The position numbers were made by a program, and so were the translations under genes. A DNA stretch of 64,000 bases from Paenibacillus sp. V4I3 (GTDB taxonomy: Bacteria; Bacillota; Bacilli; Paenibacillales; NBRC-103111). Each line of letters opens with the position of its first letter. Position 1 is the stretch's first letter. The DNA lies in assembly GCF_030817215.1 (NCBI RefSeq), contig NZ_JAUSZA010000001.1, positions 388,501 to 452,500 of the forward strand. Direction: 5' to 3'. Below the pieces are notes generated by a model. It saw only the letters and a list, made by a program, of their open reading frames with translations, had not been told where the DNA came from and searched no databases. Positions 27,309 through 35,714 of the stretch are shown piece by piece.

Positions 27309-27344
27309 AAAAAAATACGCTCCGTCATCATTTCGACGGAGCGT
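27309..27344 (-). terminator. Terminator of the kdgK-eda operon
   Basis: CGCTCCGTC pairs with GACGGAGCG; on the minus strand the stem is followed by a T-run (A-run at 27309-27315 on plus). It lies between eda and the next gene. Confidence 0.85.
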
Positions 27345-27353
27345 GCGCATTTC

Positions 27354-28016
27354 CTACTTCTTGGCCGCTTGGTAGGCCTCGATGTATTGAGCCGCCTTCT
27401 TGGCGACAAGGCTGTAATTACCAGTTTTAACGGCTTCGCTAGTCAAATCGGAACCGATACCGACAGCAACAGCGCCGGCCTGGATCCACTCGCCGAGGTT
27501 GCTCAGCGAGACGCCGCCAGTCGGCATGATGTTCGCTTGCGGCAGCGGACCTTTAATGGCCTTAATCATCGCGGGCGAGTAGAGATTGCCCGGGAAGAGC
27601 TTGACGATATCGACGCCGAGCTCAAGCGCCGTCTGAATCTCTTGAATCGTCATGCATCCTGGCATGACGGGCACTCTGTAACGGTTGCAGAGCTCAACCG
27701 TTTTCGGGTTAAGCGATGGGCCGACGACGAACTCGGCCCCACTGAGGATCGCGGCACGCGCCGTCTCGGGGTCAAGGGCTGTGCCCACCCCGATGATCGC
27801 GTACTTGGCCGCGTCCTGCGCTGTGCTCGAGTAGCGCTTCGCGAGCTCCTCGATAGCGCGCAGCGCGAAAGGCACGGTCATTGTGACCTCGATGACCTTA
27901 ATACCGCCGGCAATGGCTTGATCGGCCATTTCCACGACTTCTTCTGGCGTATCGCCACGTAGAACGGCAACGACACCTTCACTTGATATTTGTTGGATAA
28001 GTTTAATTTTTTTCAT
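27354..28016 (-). CDS. eda: 2-dehydro-3-deoxy-phosphogluconate / 4-hydroxy-2-oxoglutarate aldolase
   Basis: 220 aa TIM barrel. The proton-shuttling Glu is in KVIEVTMTVP, the Schiff-base Lys in VDIVKLFPGN, and PTGGVSLSN binds phosphate. It cleaves KDPG to pyruvate and glyceraldehyde-3-phosphate. It follows the kinase kdgK by about 30 bases, so the two form the lower ketodeoxygluconate pathway. The gene is GC-rich in its second half. Confidence 0.93.
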   Translation of the reverse strand: MKKIKLIQQISSEGVVAVLRGDTPEEVVEMADQAIAGGIKVIEVTMTVPFALRAIEELAKRYSSTAQDAAKYAIIGVGTALDPETARAAILSGAEFVVGPSLNPKTVELCNRYRVPVMPGCMTIQEIQTALELGVDIVKLFPGNLYSPAMIKAIKGPLPQANIMPTGGVSLSNLGEWIQAGAVAVGIGSDLTSEAVKTGNYSLVAKKAAQYIEAYQAAKK

Positions 28017-28045
28017 TAGAATCTACACCCTTCTTTTTCAAGCAT

Positions 28046-29023
28046 TTAACGTTCTATATGTTTAACATCGTTAAGTACGGCATCCACTTGTTCCCAAGTC
28101 GGAGCGCCTTCCCAGTCCCCTTCGGTCTGAACGATCAAGGAACCCACGAGATTACCGATGCGCACAGCTTCCGCATATTCATACTCTTTTAACAAGCCAA
28201 CCAAAAAGCCCGCACAGAAACCATCACCCGCTCCAACGGTATCCACCACATGCTCCGCTTTGAAATATGGAACTGCTGTAACGCTATCTGAGTTTACGAC
28301 GTACGTCTCATTCTCTCCGCCTTTGACAATCGATATCGCTGATAATTCACGCAGCTTGCTCACGATAACATCCCAGTCCTCTGTCTGGTAGAGCAGCTTC
28401 AATTCATCTAAACCAGGTAAGAAAATATCAGACAGCTTAGCCAGTTCTAACAGCACAGGACGCGCATCTTCAATACTCCAAAGCTTCAAACGCAAATTAG
28501 GATCAAAGCTGACCTTGACGCCATGTTTACGAGCCATCCGAATAGCTTCGAAAGCCGCCTCTTTACAAGATTCGCTTAAGGCAGGAGTGATGCCTGTGAT
28601 ATGCAGGATTTTGGCCCCAGCGATATAAACCTCGTCCAAATGCTTCGCACTCATCTGACTCGCTGCTGAATTTTTGCGATAGTAGTAGACAGACGTTTTG
28701 CCCATAAGTACTTCACGCATCATCAGCCCCGTAGGAGCTTCTGCTGTCAACTCAGCACGTGAAACATCGACGCCTTCACCACGGATTTTTTTGAAAATCA
28801 TGCGACCTAATGGATCTTTACCTAACCGTCCGAACCAGCCGACCTTGCCTCCAAGCCGTGATATACCAATAGCTACATTACTTTCGGCACCACCAAACAA
28901 GCTGTGAAGCTCAGATGAATATTCCAACCCCTTGCCACCGGAGGGCATGAGCAGTGCCATCGTTTCCCCAAATGTGATGATATCCGGGCCAGATCCTGAA
29001 TGTGATTGTGTATTTGACGTCAT
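28046..29023 (-). CDS. kdgK: 2-dehydro-3-deoxygluconokinase (PfkB family)
   Basis: 325 aa ribokinase-fold sugar kinase. The N-terminal GGAESNVAIGISRLG loop binds the sugar, VDTVGAGDGFCAGFL near the C terminus holds the catalytic Asp and anion hole. Pairing with eda in one operon supports KDG as substrate. GGAGAG precedes the ATG. A palindromic operator candidate lies upstream. Confidence 0.9.
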   Translation of the reverse strand: MTSNTQSHSGSGPDIITFGETMALLMPSGGKGLEYSSELHSLFGGAESNVAIGISRLGGKVGWFGRLGKDPLGRMIFKKIRGEGVDVSRAELTAEAPTGLMMREVLMGKTSVYYYRKNSAASQMSAKHLDEVYIAGAKILHITGITPALSESCKEAAFEAIRMARKHGVKVSFDPNLRLKLWSIEDARPVLLELAKLSDIFLPGLDELKLLYQTEDWDVIVSKLRELSAISIVKGGENETYVVNSDSVTAVPYFKAEHVVDTVGAGDGFCAGFLVGLLKEYEYAEAVRIGNLVGSLIVQTEGDWEGAPTWEQVDAVLNDVKHIER

Positions 29024-29078
29024 AAAAGCTCTCCATCCATTTTCCCGATCACGCCTGTGCGTGTCCAGTTAATTGAAA

Positions 29079-29092
29079 CGTTTAAATAAACG
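29079..29092. promoter_or_regulatory. Palindromic operator candidate upstream of kdgK-eda
   Basis: CGTTTA and TAAACG are separated by two bases, about 55 bases before the kdgK start codon. The size fits a LacI- or GntR-type repressor such as KdgR. No regulator gene is adjacent. Confidence 0.4.
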
Positions 29093-29202
29093 ATATATCT
29101 CATATTATAGTGCATGTTAGGCGTTTATACCAGACTTGACTTACCGTGCACAGAGCATCTCAACAAACTTACTCCTTCTCTCCCCTCCTGATCATATCGC
29201 AG

Positions 29203-29232
29203 AAAAAAGAGAGCCACATTGTGACTCTCTTC
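29203..29232 (-). terminator. suhB terminator
   Basis: GAGAG-CCACA pairs with TGTG-CTCTC; on the minus strand the stem runs into TTTTTT. It lies about 90 bases beyond suhB. Confidence 0.8.
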
Positions 29233-29321
29233 TTCATGCTTGCATCTATTCGATTAGACCAATTACTCTTTTTTCTGCTTGTATCCCATTCAACAAGAAA
29301 ATCTTGTAAGCTGCTCAAGCT

Positions 29322-30182
29322 TTACAAACCTGTCGCTCCCGCTCCAGCCAACTCCTGCTGAAGTTCTTCATGAATTTGACCATTGGTAGCAAGCACATTT
29401 CTTACGGCAAGCCGGTATGGATTCCCAGCCGTATCGCTTACTTTACCGCCGGATTCTTGAATCAACAACGAGCCTGCAGCAATATCCCATGCGTTGAGAC
29501 CAATCTCCCAGAACCCGCTTAATCGTCCTGCTGCGACGTAAGCCATATGCAGCGCTGCTGATCCACCCGAGCGAAGATTCCTTACCTTCGGGGCCAAAGC
29601 CAGCGTCCCTTTGAGATTGATCGGGAGCGCGCCGTCACGGTCCGCAGGAAAGCCGGTTGCCACCAAGCTCTCGGATAGCTTGTTATCGAGCGAAACCTTC
29701 GTCTTATTGCCGTGCATATAGGCGCCTTTCCCTTTTTCAGCGACGAACAGCTCGTCACGTGAAGGGTCATAGACGACACCTACAATAATTTCACCCTTAT
29801 GTGCCAGCGCAATCGAAACGGAGTAGAACGGAAAGCCGTGAACAAAGTTCGTCGTCCCATCAATTGGATCCACGATCCAGAGATACTCCTCATCACTCAT
29901 CGCCTGAAGTGCTTTGGCCGAAGCCTCTGGTCCAGGCTCCACGCCTTCCTCACCAAGAATGGAATGATCTGGGAAATGAGTCATAATCAAATTACGAATT
30001 AGCTTCTCCGAACCTTTATCCACCTCAGTGACCAAATCTTGAGAGGAGAACTTCGTATCCACGCGATTAATGTCCCCCAGCTTGCTCTTAATCCATTGCC
30101 CAGCCTTAGCTGCCGTATTAATGGCCACCGCTGTAAAGCTCTTACTGCCCACCACGAAAGGCTCCACCTTACTTTCAACCAT
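29322..30182 (-). CDS. suhB: Inositol monophosphatase family protein
   Basis: 286 aa. The metal sites of the family are present: ILGEEGVEPG, LWIVDPIDGTTNFVHG and NAWDIAAGSLL. It hydrolyses inositol-1-phosphate or related sugar phosphates with Mg. The first 30 residues are a weakly conserved extension. Monocistronic between two terminators. Confidence 0.9.
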   Translation of the reverse strand: MVESKVEPFVVGSKSFTAVAINTAAKAGQWIKSKLGDINRVDTKFSSQDLVTEVDKGSEKLIRNLIMTHFPDHSILGEEGVEPGPEASAKALQAMSDEEYLWIVDPIDGTTNFVHGFPFYSVSIALAHKGEIIVGVVYDPSRDELFVAEKGKGAYMHGNKTKVSLDNKLSESLVATGFPADRDGALPINLKGTLALAPKVRNLRSGGSAALHMAYVAAGRLSGFWEIGLNAWDIAAGSLLIQESGGKVSDTAGNPYRLAVRNVLATNGQIHEELQQELAGAGATGL

Positions 30183-30320
30183 TTATATCAACTCTTTCTT
30201 TTCATTAATTTAATTGGTAACTCCAGTATAGTAAATTATACGTTTTAAATACTAGTGCGTTTCATCCCAAAATATTCGTATTATTTTACATTTCAACTAG
30301 AATCAGCCTGTCTTTTGCGT

Positions 30321-30354
30321 AAAAAAAACCGTATTACCCATAAGGCAATACGGA
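30321..30354 (-). terminator. fabI terminator
   Basis: CCGTATTGCC pairs with GGTAATACGG and is followed by eight T residues on the minus strand. Confidence 0.88.
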
Positions 30355-30372
30355 ATTTCTTAGTATGGGGGT

Positions 30373-31143
30373 TTAAATGCCAACGATATGATATCCACCG
30401 TCCACATAGATAACTTCACCCGTGATACCGCGGGAAAGGTTACTCATCAAGAACATCGCTGTGTCGCCTACTTCGGCTGTATCCGTTGTTTTGCGCAGCG
30501 GCGCTTTCTCTTCCACTTGGCGCAGGATGGAGTTGAAGTCTTTGATGCCTTTGGCTGCTAAGGTACGAATCGGGCCAGCGGAGATACCGTTGACGCGAAT
30601 GCCGAATTGACCGAGGTCATTCGCCAGGTAACGCACGCTAGCTTCCAGCGCTGCTTTGGCAACGCCCATGACGTTGTAGTTCTTCATCGCGCGCTCAGCG
30701 CCGAGGTAGGTCATCGTCATGATGCTGCCGCCCTCTGTCATCAGCGGGTAAATCCGTTTCGATACAGCTACAAGGGAGTAAGCGCTGATGTCATGTGCTA
30801 ATGCGAAACCATCACGCGATGTGTCAACGAATAGCCCGTCCAGCTCTTCGGTTTTAGCAAAAGCAATACTATGTACGAGACCGTGAAGCACACCGAATTT
30901 CTCTTTGAGTGTAGATGCAAGTGTTTCGATCTCAGCATCCGCAGTTACGTTGCAAGGCATCAAGGTTGAGCCTGGAATCGTGTCTGCGAGCTTGCGAACG
31001 CGTTCCTCAACACGCTCATTTTCAAACGTAAAAACAAGATTGGCTCCTTGTGCCGCTAAGGATTGAGCAATAGCCCAAGCGATGCTGCGGTCATTGGCAA
31101 CACCCATTACAAGTATATTTTTTCCGGTTAACAATTGACTCAT
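30373..31143 (-). CDS. fabI: Enoyl-[acyl-carrier-protein] reductase [NADH/NADPH]
   Basis: 256 aa short-chain dehydrogenase of the FabI type. The modified nucleotide motif is MGVANDRSIAWAIA, and the active-site Tyr and Lys are in the Y-x6-K of MKNYNVMGVAKAALEAS; SAGPIRTLAAKGI forms the substrate loop. It carries out the last reduction of fatty-acid elongation and is the triclosan target. It stands alone with its own terminator. Confidence 0.95.
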   Translation of the reverse strand: MSQLLTGKNILVMGVANDRSIAWAIAQSLAAQGANLVFTFENERVEERVRKLADTIPGSTLMPCNVTADAEIETLASTLKEKFGVLHGLVHSIAFAKTEELDGLFVDTSRDGFALAHDISAYSLVAVSKRIYPLMTEGGSIMTMTYLGAERAMKNYNVMGVAKAALEASVRYLANDLGQFGIRVNGISAGPIRTLAAKGIKDFNSILRQVEEKAPLRKTTDTAEVGDTAMFLMSNLSRGITGEVIYVDGGYHIVGI

Positions 31144-31243
31144 GGTATTAAGAGGCCCCTCTCACAATGGATTGTGCGTCGTTCATTCCCACTCTCCAAA
31201 GTACCCCATTTTGTCTAACAATTCAAGAATTAAATCTGAATGG

Positions 31244-32233
31244 CTATAGCTGGATGGAGGCTTGATCGATAACCGAAACTCCCTCTTGCATTTTGAGGTC
31301 TTCCATGAGGCGAAATAACGCACCATCTTTCATCTTCGCTTCAATCATGATATCGAGATTTGGCGTGGTTGGCGCAATCGCACGCAGGAATGCGAAAAGA
31401 GGACCTACCTCCACGTAATCAGCATGACTTCTTAGATCCGTTTCACTTTTTGGACTTGAAACATGAATTTTCGGCGGGAGTACGTTTGCTGCCTGTTCCG
31501 ACTGCTCACTCTCCTGTCTCGACCACGTTTGTCTGATCCGCGGCCAGAGATCTATCGCATCTTCCCCGTTGTTATTGACCGCATGATGATGAATATCCAG
31601 CACCATAGGCGCTCCCACCTTTTCTGCAATATCGAGTGTCTCTTGCGCAGTAAAGGTTTTATCATCATTCTCAAGTGTAATCCGCCTCTGAATGTCAGGG
31701 CGCAGCGCGGAAAAATTCTGAATAAATCGCTTAGCCGCTTTCTCTTTATCGCCGTAGGAACCACCTACATGAATATTGCACATGGCTTCCATACCCAGCC
31801 CCATCGCGTTAAGCATAGCAGAATGCCGCTCTAGATCTTCTACCGATTTCTGCAGTACATCTTCCTTTGGCGTACTCAGCACGGTGAAATGATCCGGATG
31901 AAAGCTTACACGCATGCCAGACTGCTTAGCGTAACTGCCAAGCTCTTGGAATTCCGCAGAAAGCGTGGTAATGGGGTCCCAGTCACCTAACATTTCATGT
32001 CCAATGAGAGGGATCAGCCTGGAGGAAAAGCGAAACACCATAATGTCATGCGCTCGGTTATGCCTAAGCAATCTAAGCGTATTATGCAGATTTTCGGCGC
32101 CAAGTCGCTCTAGCTTCCGAATGGCCGCATCTCGATCCAGAAGCTTGCTGAAGTTCGTGACTGTCATCGTTTTGGAAGGGGACGCGTTCTTGACTACCGT
32201 CGACATAGCCACATACCCAAGGCGAATAATCAT
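31244..32233 (-). CDS. uvsE: UV DNA damage endonuclease
   Basis: 329 aa TIM-barrel endonuclease. N-terminal MIIRLGYVAMS, then NLHNTLRLLRHN, MRVSFHPDHFTVLS, NIHVGGSYGDKEKAA, RITLENDDKTFTAQE and PMVLDIHHHAVNN give the metal-binding His, Glu and Asp residues of UvsE/UVDE. It nicks 5' of UV photoproducts. GGAGG lies before the ATG. A spore-former habit. Confidence 0.94.
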   Translation of the reverse strand: MIIRLGYVAMSTVVKNASPSKTMTVTNFSKLLDRDAAIRKLERLGAENLHNTLRLLRHNRAHDIMVFRFSSRLIPLIGHEMLGDWDPITTLSAEFQELGSYAKQSGMRVSFHPDHFTVLSTPKEDVLQKSVEDLERHSAMLNAMGLGMEAMCNIHVGGSYGDKEKAAKRFIQNFSALRPDIQRRITLENDDKTFTAQETLDIAEKVGAPMVLDIHHHAVNNNGEDAIDLWPRIRQTWSRQESEQSEQAANVLPPKIHVSSPKSETDLRSHADYVEVGPLFAFLRAIAPTTPNLDIMIEAKMKDGALFRLMEDLKMQEGVSVIDQASIQL

Positions 32234-32376
32234 GCAAGGTTAACCTCCAAGAAGAGTATGCAAAGATAAACGGCTTACATCGTCCTGTTGGACGAATGCA
32301 TTTGTAAGGTTTCTGCAAAAATTCCCTTCATAGGGTACCCTCTGGAGCAGCCGCACATACACACAACTCACCTAAT

Positions 32377-32694
32377 TTAAGATGAGATGGATGTTAAGAT
32401 TTTGAAGCTGATAAAAGACGAAATCGCCAGTGGCAGCAGGCTTAACGCTAGCATACCGAACTTGGTGCCTCGATCTTCTTTTCGTAAACACATATAATTT
32501 CCGATAAACCAAACCAACAAGTATACGCAAAGTACCCCCGCAGCCATATACCGATCTTGCATCGATGGAGGCGACATAAAGCCATAAAACCCAAAGATCA
32601 GATAAATAAGTACATATGGAGTTGGTATACCTAAGCCAATATTGAAAAGCCAATAGGCAATAAACTTTCTGTCCGTCAATAACGTTTGTCTCAT
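32377..32694 (-). CDS. Small membrane protein, three predicted helices
   Basis: 105 aa from Met 32694 (GGAG ten bases upstream). Hydrophobic segments FIAYWLFNIGLG..., MAAGVLCVYLLVWFIGNYMC and FGMLALSLLPLAISSFISF suggest three helices; a charged loop RKEDRGTK lies before the last. An in-frame start at 32829 adds 45 unlikely residues. Not recognised. Confidence 0.6.
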   Translation of the reverse strand: MRQTLLTDRKFIAYWLFNIGLGIPTPYVLIYLIFGFYGFMSPPSMQDRYMAAGVLCVYLLVWFIGNYMCLRKEDRGTKFGMLALSLLPLAISSFISFKILTSISS

Positions 32695-32937
32695 TCTTTT
32701 CACGCTCCAATCTGAATATCTAATACGTACATTGTAGTTCTTAGAGCTAAATAGAATAAGTACTAAGTTCTTGTAGTACCTATGGTGAGAGCGACTTTTT
32801 GCATGGAGGTACTTTTCCACCTCGCGCATTGTTTAGTGATGAAAATCATCCTTACGGAGCGCAAAACGGACTATATCGGCAACTCAGCCGAGCCTCGCAC
32901 TCACAAACATGAGATAAGCCTCTAGTATAAGGTATTC

Positions 32938-32970
32938 AAAAAAGACACCGTCCATATCGGACGATGTCTT
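32938..32970 (-). terminator. Terminator of the ddl operon
   Basis: AGACATCGTCCG pairs with GGACGGTGTCT on the minus strand and is followed by a T-run. Confidence 0.85.
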
Positions 32971-32989
32971 CTAATTTCACGCTATGCCG

Positions 32990-33307
32990 CTAAGCTTGCT
33001 CACCAAAAAACATCTCAAAAGCAAGTGAGGTCTGAATCCGTGACTCTTCTTCCGTCAGACGGCGAATGAGCTCCATTTCCACTTGCGTTACTTCATCTCC
33101 TTGGAAATTGATTTCCGCGATGGAGGCAACGATCCGAACAATGGCAATCGCCTGATTCTCAGGCGTGTAAGCTATGACTTTCTGACCGGTTGGGAAGACG
33201 CGGAAGCCGCTTTTCACCATTTTTCCGCGGCCGTACTCTAGAAGCTCATAGAGCTCCTGCGCGGACTTAAACTTGCAGACTGAATTAAACTCCGTTTGAA
33301 ATCCCAT
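32990..33307 (-). CDS. Conserved hypothetical protein following ddl
   Basis: 105 aa. Start 33307 has GGAG nine bases upstream; a Met two codons earlier is only three bases from it and directly abuts the ddl stop. It begins MGFQTEFNSVCKF and contains a compact alpha/beta pattern with VKSGFRVFPTGQKVIAYTP and a Glu-rich helix EMELIRRLTEEESRIQ. No signal peptide or membrane segment. I do not recognise the family. Coupling with ddl suggests co-expression with cell-wall synthesis. Confidence 0.7.
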   Translation of the reverse strand: MGFQTEFNSVCKFKSAQELYELLEYGRGKMVKSGFRVFPTGQKVIAYTPENQAIAIVRIVASIAEINFQGDEVTQVEMELIRRLTEEESRIQTSLAFEMFFGEQA

Positions 33308-33313
33308 TTGCAT

Positions 33314-34462
33314 CTACTCCACATCAAAAGAATATTGGATATTCTGCTTCGCTGTATGCCGTTCGATAGCCAGACGTATAAGATCATCCAGCAGCTCTGT
33401 GTATGGTTTACCGGTTTCTTGCCATAGCAGCGGGTACATACTGAATGGTGTAAAGCCCGGCATCGTATTGATTTCATTGATGTAGATCTTCTGATCGATT
33501 TTGCCTAAGAAAAAATCAACACGCGATAAACCACTGCCATCAACAGCCAGGAATGCTTGAAGCGCCAGCTGTCTAATCCGCTCGGACGTTTCTTCGGGGA
33601 TGTCTGCAGGAATAACCATCGCTGATTTGCCGTCCATATATTTCGCTTTGTAATCGTAAAATTCGTTCGAGGATACGATTTCACCAGCAACAGAAGCAAT
33701 AGGTTCATCATTGCCCAAAACGGCTACTTCGATCTCGCGGGCATCGATGTTCTCTTCAATAATGACTTTGCGATCATATTGGAAAGCGAAATTGACCGCT
33801 TCAATTAATTCTTCTTGATTTCTTGCTTTGGAAATACCGACACTGGAGCCCAGATTAGCCGGCTTCACGAAGCACGGATATCCGATAGCCGTTTCGAGCT
33901 CGACCAGATGATACGCACGGTTCTTTTCCCACTCGGTACGAGTGAAATGGCGGAAAATACACTGTGGAAGCCCTTCTTGTGCGAAAACCTTCTTCATCAT
34001 GACTTTATCCATCCCGACGGCTGATGCAAGCACGCCTGCACCTACGTATGGAATGTTTGCCATTTCAAGTAATCCTTGAATGGTCCCATCTTCACCAAAT
34101 GTACCATGTAAAAGCGGAAAAATAACGTCTAAGCCTGTGTCCTTCATGGCAGCTGTATTCGTTGCAGTAATAGCCACATCGCCTTTTGTCTGAATGGCCC
34201 CGAATATGGGTGCCAAAGCATTGGAAGCAGGTGCGGCTGCAGCGGTTTCTCCACTGCTAAAAGTCAATACTTCCTTGGATTCAGCCGGACCTAACAGGGG
34301 TGCACCGCTTCTCCATTCGCCCTTTTTGGATATATAAAACGGTGTGATCTCATATTTATTGAAGTCCACAGCTTTCATAACCGCCAATGCTGTTTGCAGG
34401 GACACGTCATGCTCTCCGGATTTCCCCCCATAAATTAATCCAATTCGTATTTTGCGGCTCAT
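33314..34462 (-). CDS. ddl: D-alanine--D-alanine ligase
   Basis: 382 aa ATP-grasp ligase. GGKSGEHDVSLQTA in the N-terminal domain, FVKPANLGSSVGISKA in the ATP-binding domain, and INEINTMPGFTPFSMYP with the catalytic metal ligands identify Ddl. It makes the D-Ala-D-Ala end of peptidoglycan precursors. It stands slightly above the usual length because of an Ala-rich insert at about residues 70-90. Forms an operon with the downstream hypothetical gene. Confidence 0.95.
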   Translation of the reverse strand: MSRKIRIGLIYGGKSGEHDVSLQTALAVMKAVDFNKYEITPFYISKKGEWRSGAPLLGPAESKEVLTFSSGETAAAAPASNALAPIFGAIQTKGDVAITATNTAAMKDTGLDVIFPLLHGTFGEDGTIQGLLEMANIPYVGAGVLASAVGMDKVMMKKVFAQEGLPQCIFRHFTRTEWEKNRAYHLVELETAIGYPCFVKPANLGSSVGISKARNQEELIEAVNFAFQYDRKVIIEENIDAREIEVAVLGNDEPIASVAGEIVSSNEFYDYKAKYMDGKSAMVIPADIPEETSERIRQLALQAFLAVDGSGLSRVDFFLGKIDQKIYINEINTMPGFTPFSMYPLLWQETGKPYTELLDDLIRLAIERHTAKQNIQYSFDVE

Positions 34463-34500
34463 TACGTACCTCCGTTTAGTATTTGCGTTTACGCTTCGTA

Positions 34501-35520
34501 TTACATTTCATCAGCAACCCGAACGAAAACGTACTTCGTCCTCTCTGTCCAAGCAGGTGAATCCTTATAAGCCCAATAACGATTACGGCTATTATATGTA
34601 TGCGCATTGACCAGCGGCATCCCGTTGGCATCTTTGCCTATCACAATCGTATTGTGCTGATAGCGGCCATCGCCATCCCAGTCGTAGCTAATTGTATCCC
34701 CCGGTTGAAGCTCCCTCGGATCATTTACCGCATGCCCTTGCAGACCTCTGCGGCTATGTGAGAGGAAATTTTGCAGGCTATTGGCAACAGCCCAACTAAA
34801 GCTCCAAAGCTCTTGATTGCCTTTTTTGCCAGCATACCACCAGCCCAAATCCCTTTTCCCAGTATAGTCCATTGGAGCCCCGCCTGCAAAGAGGCATTGC
34901 GATACAAAATTCGTACAGTCGACTTCAAATTCCTCGTATTTCGGATTCGGGGTTTGCCACCAAGTTTCTGCATAATGGGCCGCTTTGGCGCGATTATAAA
35001 TGATTTTGCGAGGAGCTGATTCCTGAGCACCACTGTTGAGTATACTATGATTGATATAAGGAAGTGAGGGCGCTCTGCGAAGCCCATCCACAAAACCTTC
35101 ATGATCAGGCAAAAAGACGCCTCGCTGCTTGCTCGGAAGCGACTTTTCTTCATGGAGAGGTTCTGTGTACCGGACCTGCCAGCGGTTCGCCGTGCTATCT
35201 ATGAACACACGTTCAGGTTCAATACGTTCCTCCAGATGTTCGATGGACCCAATCCGATAATTTAGAAATCGATGTAATTGGATATCCGCGATTATCGCTT
35301 GGGGCGATTCTTTGACACCAGTAAGACGCAGCTTTGTTTCTCCACGCAGCAATTTAGCATCACGGTCGCGGTAACTGTTCAGGAGCCTACGTACCTTGAC
35401 ATCCTGTTTCCGTACATAAGCGCTATCTGAGACATAAGCTTCCAAAGGTGCAGCAGAGCCATCGATCTCTGCCTGGTTCTTAGCGTGAACGTAGTTATAG
35501 AGCGCTGTTTTCCAGGACAT
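34501..35520 (-). CDS. Amidase-domain (Amidase_6-like) protein
   Basis: 339 aa from Met 35520, which has a perfect AAGGAGG nine bases upstream. The C-terminal half carries the putative amidase domain: AAHYAETWW, the Cys in EEFEVDCTNFVSQCLFAGG, LQPGDTISYDWDGDGRYQHNT with the His, and VNAHTYN. This is the Amidase_6 pattern of Bacillales. No signal peptide is visible, so it is cytoplasmic or spore-related. The N-terminal half is unrecognised. Substrate unknown. Confidence 0.8.
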   Translation of the reverse strand: MSWKTALYNYVHAKNQAEIDGSAAPLEAYVSDSAYVRKQDVKVRRLLNSYRDRDAKLLRGETKLRLTGVKESPQAIIADIQLHRFLNYRIGSIEHLEERIEPERVFIDSTANRWQVRYTEPLHEEKSLPSKQRGVFLPDHEGFVDGLRRAPSLPYINHSILNSGAQESAPRKIIYNRAKAAHYAETWWQTPNPKYEEFEVDCTNFVSQCLFAGGAPMDYTGKRDLGWWYAGKKGNQELWSFSWAVANSLQNFLSHSRRGLQGHAVNDPRELQPGDTISYDWDGDGRYQHNTIVIGKDANGMPLVNAHTYNSRNRYWAYKDSPAWTERTKYVFVRVADEM

Positions 35521-35607
35521 CTTGGTATCCTCCTTAGGACGAGCCCGAATTGCTTTGAATTGATTCAATATATGACATTTTGACGGTAAAAATGATTGAA
35601 ATTAATC

Positions 35608-35636
35608 TTTACTCATACAAAGCAAAACGCTATACT
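35608..35636 (+). promoter_or_regulatory. Sigma-A promoter of acnA
   Basis: TTTACT, a 17-base spacer, and TATACT lie about 80 bases before the acnA start codon. Confidence 0.55.
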
Positions 35637-35714
35637 TGAAGTAGAGGGATTAATGAAATTGAGTTTCACTAGATGAAACCAATGGATGATCATATTATTG
35701 AGGAGGAATTACCC

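Noticed and set aside
29079..29092. A CcpA cre in front of kdgK
   Set aside because: TTGAAACGTTTAA lacks one base of the cre core (TGNAARCG), so it was listed only as a dyad operator candidate.
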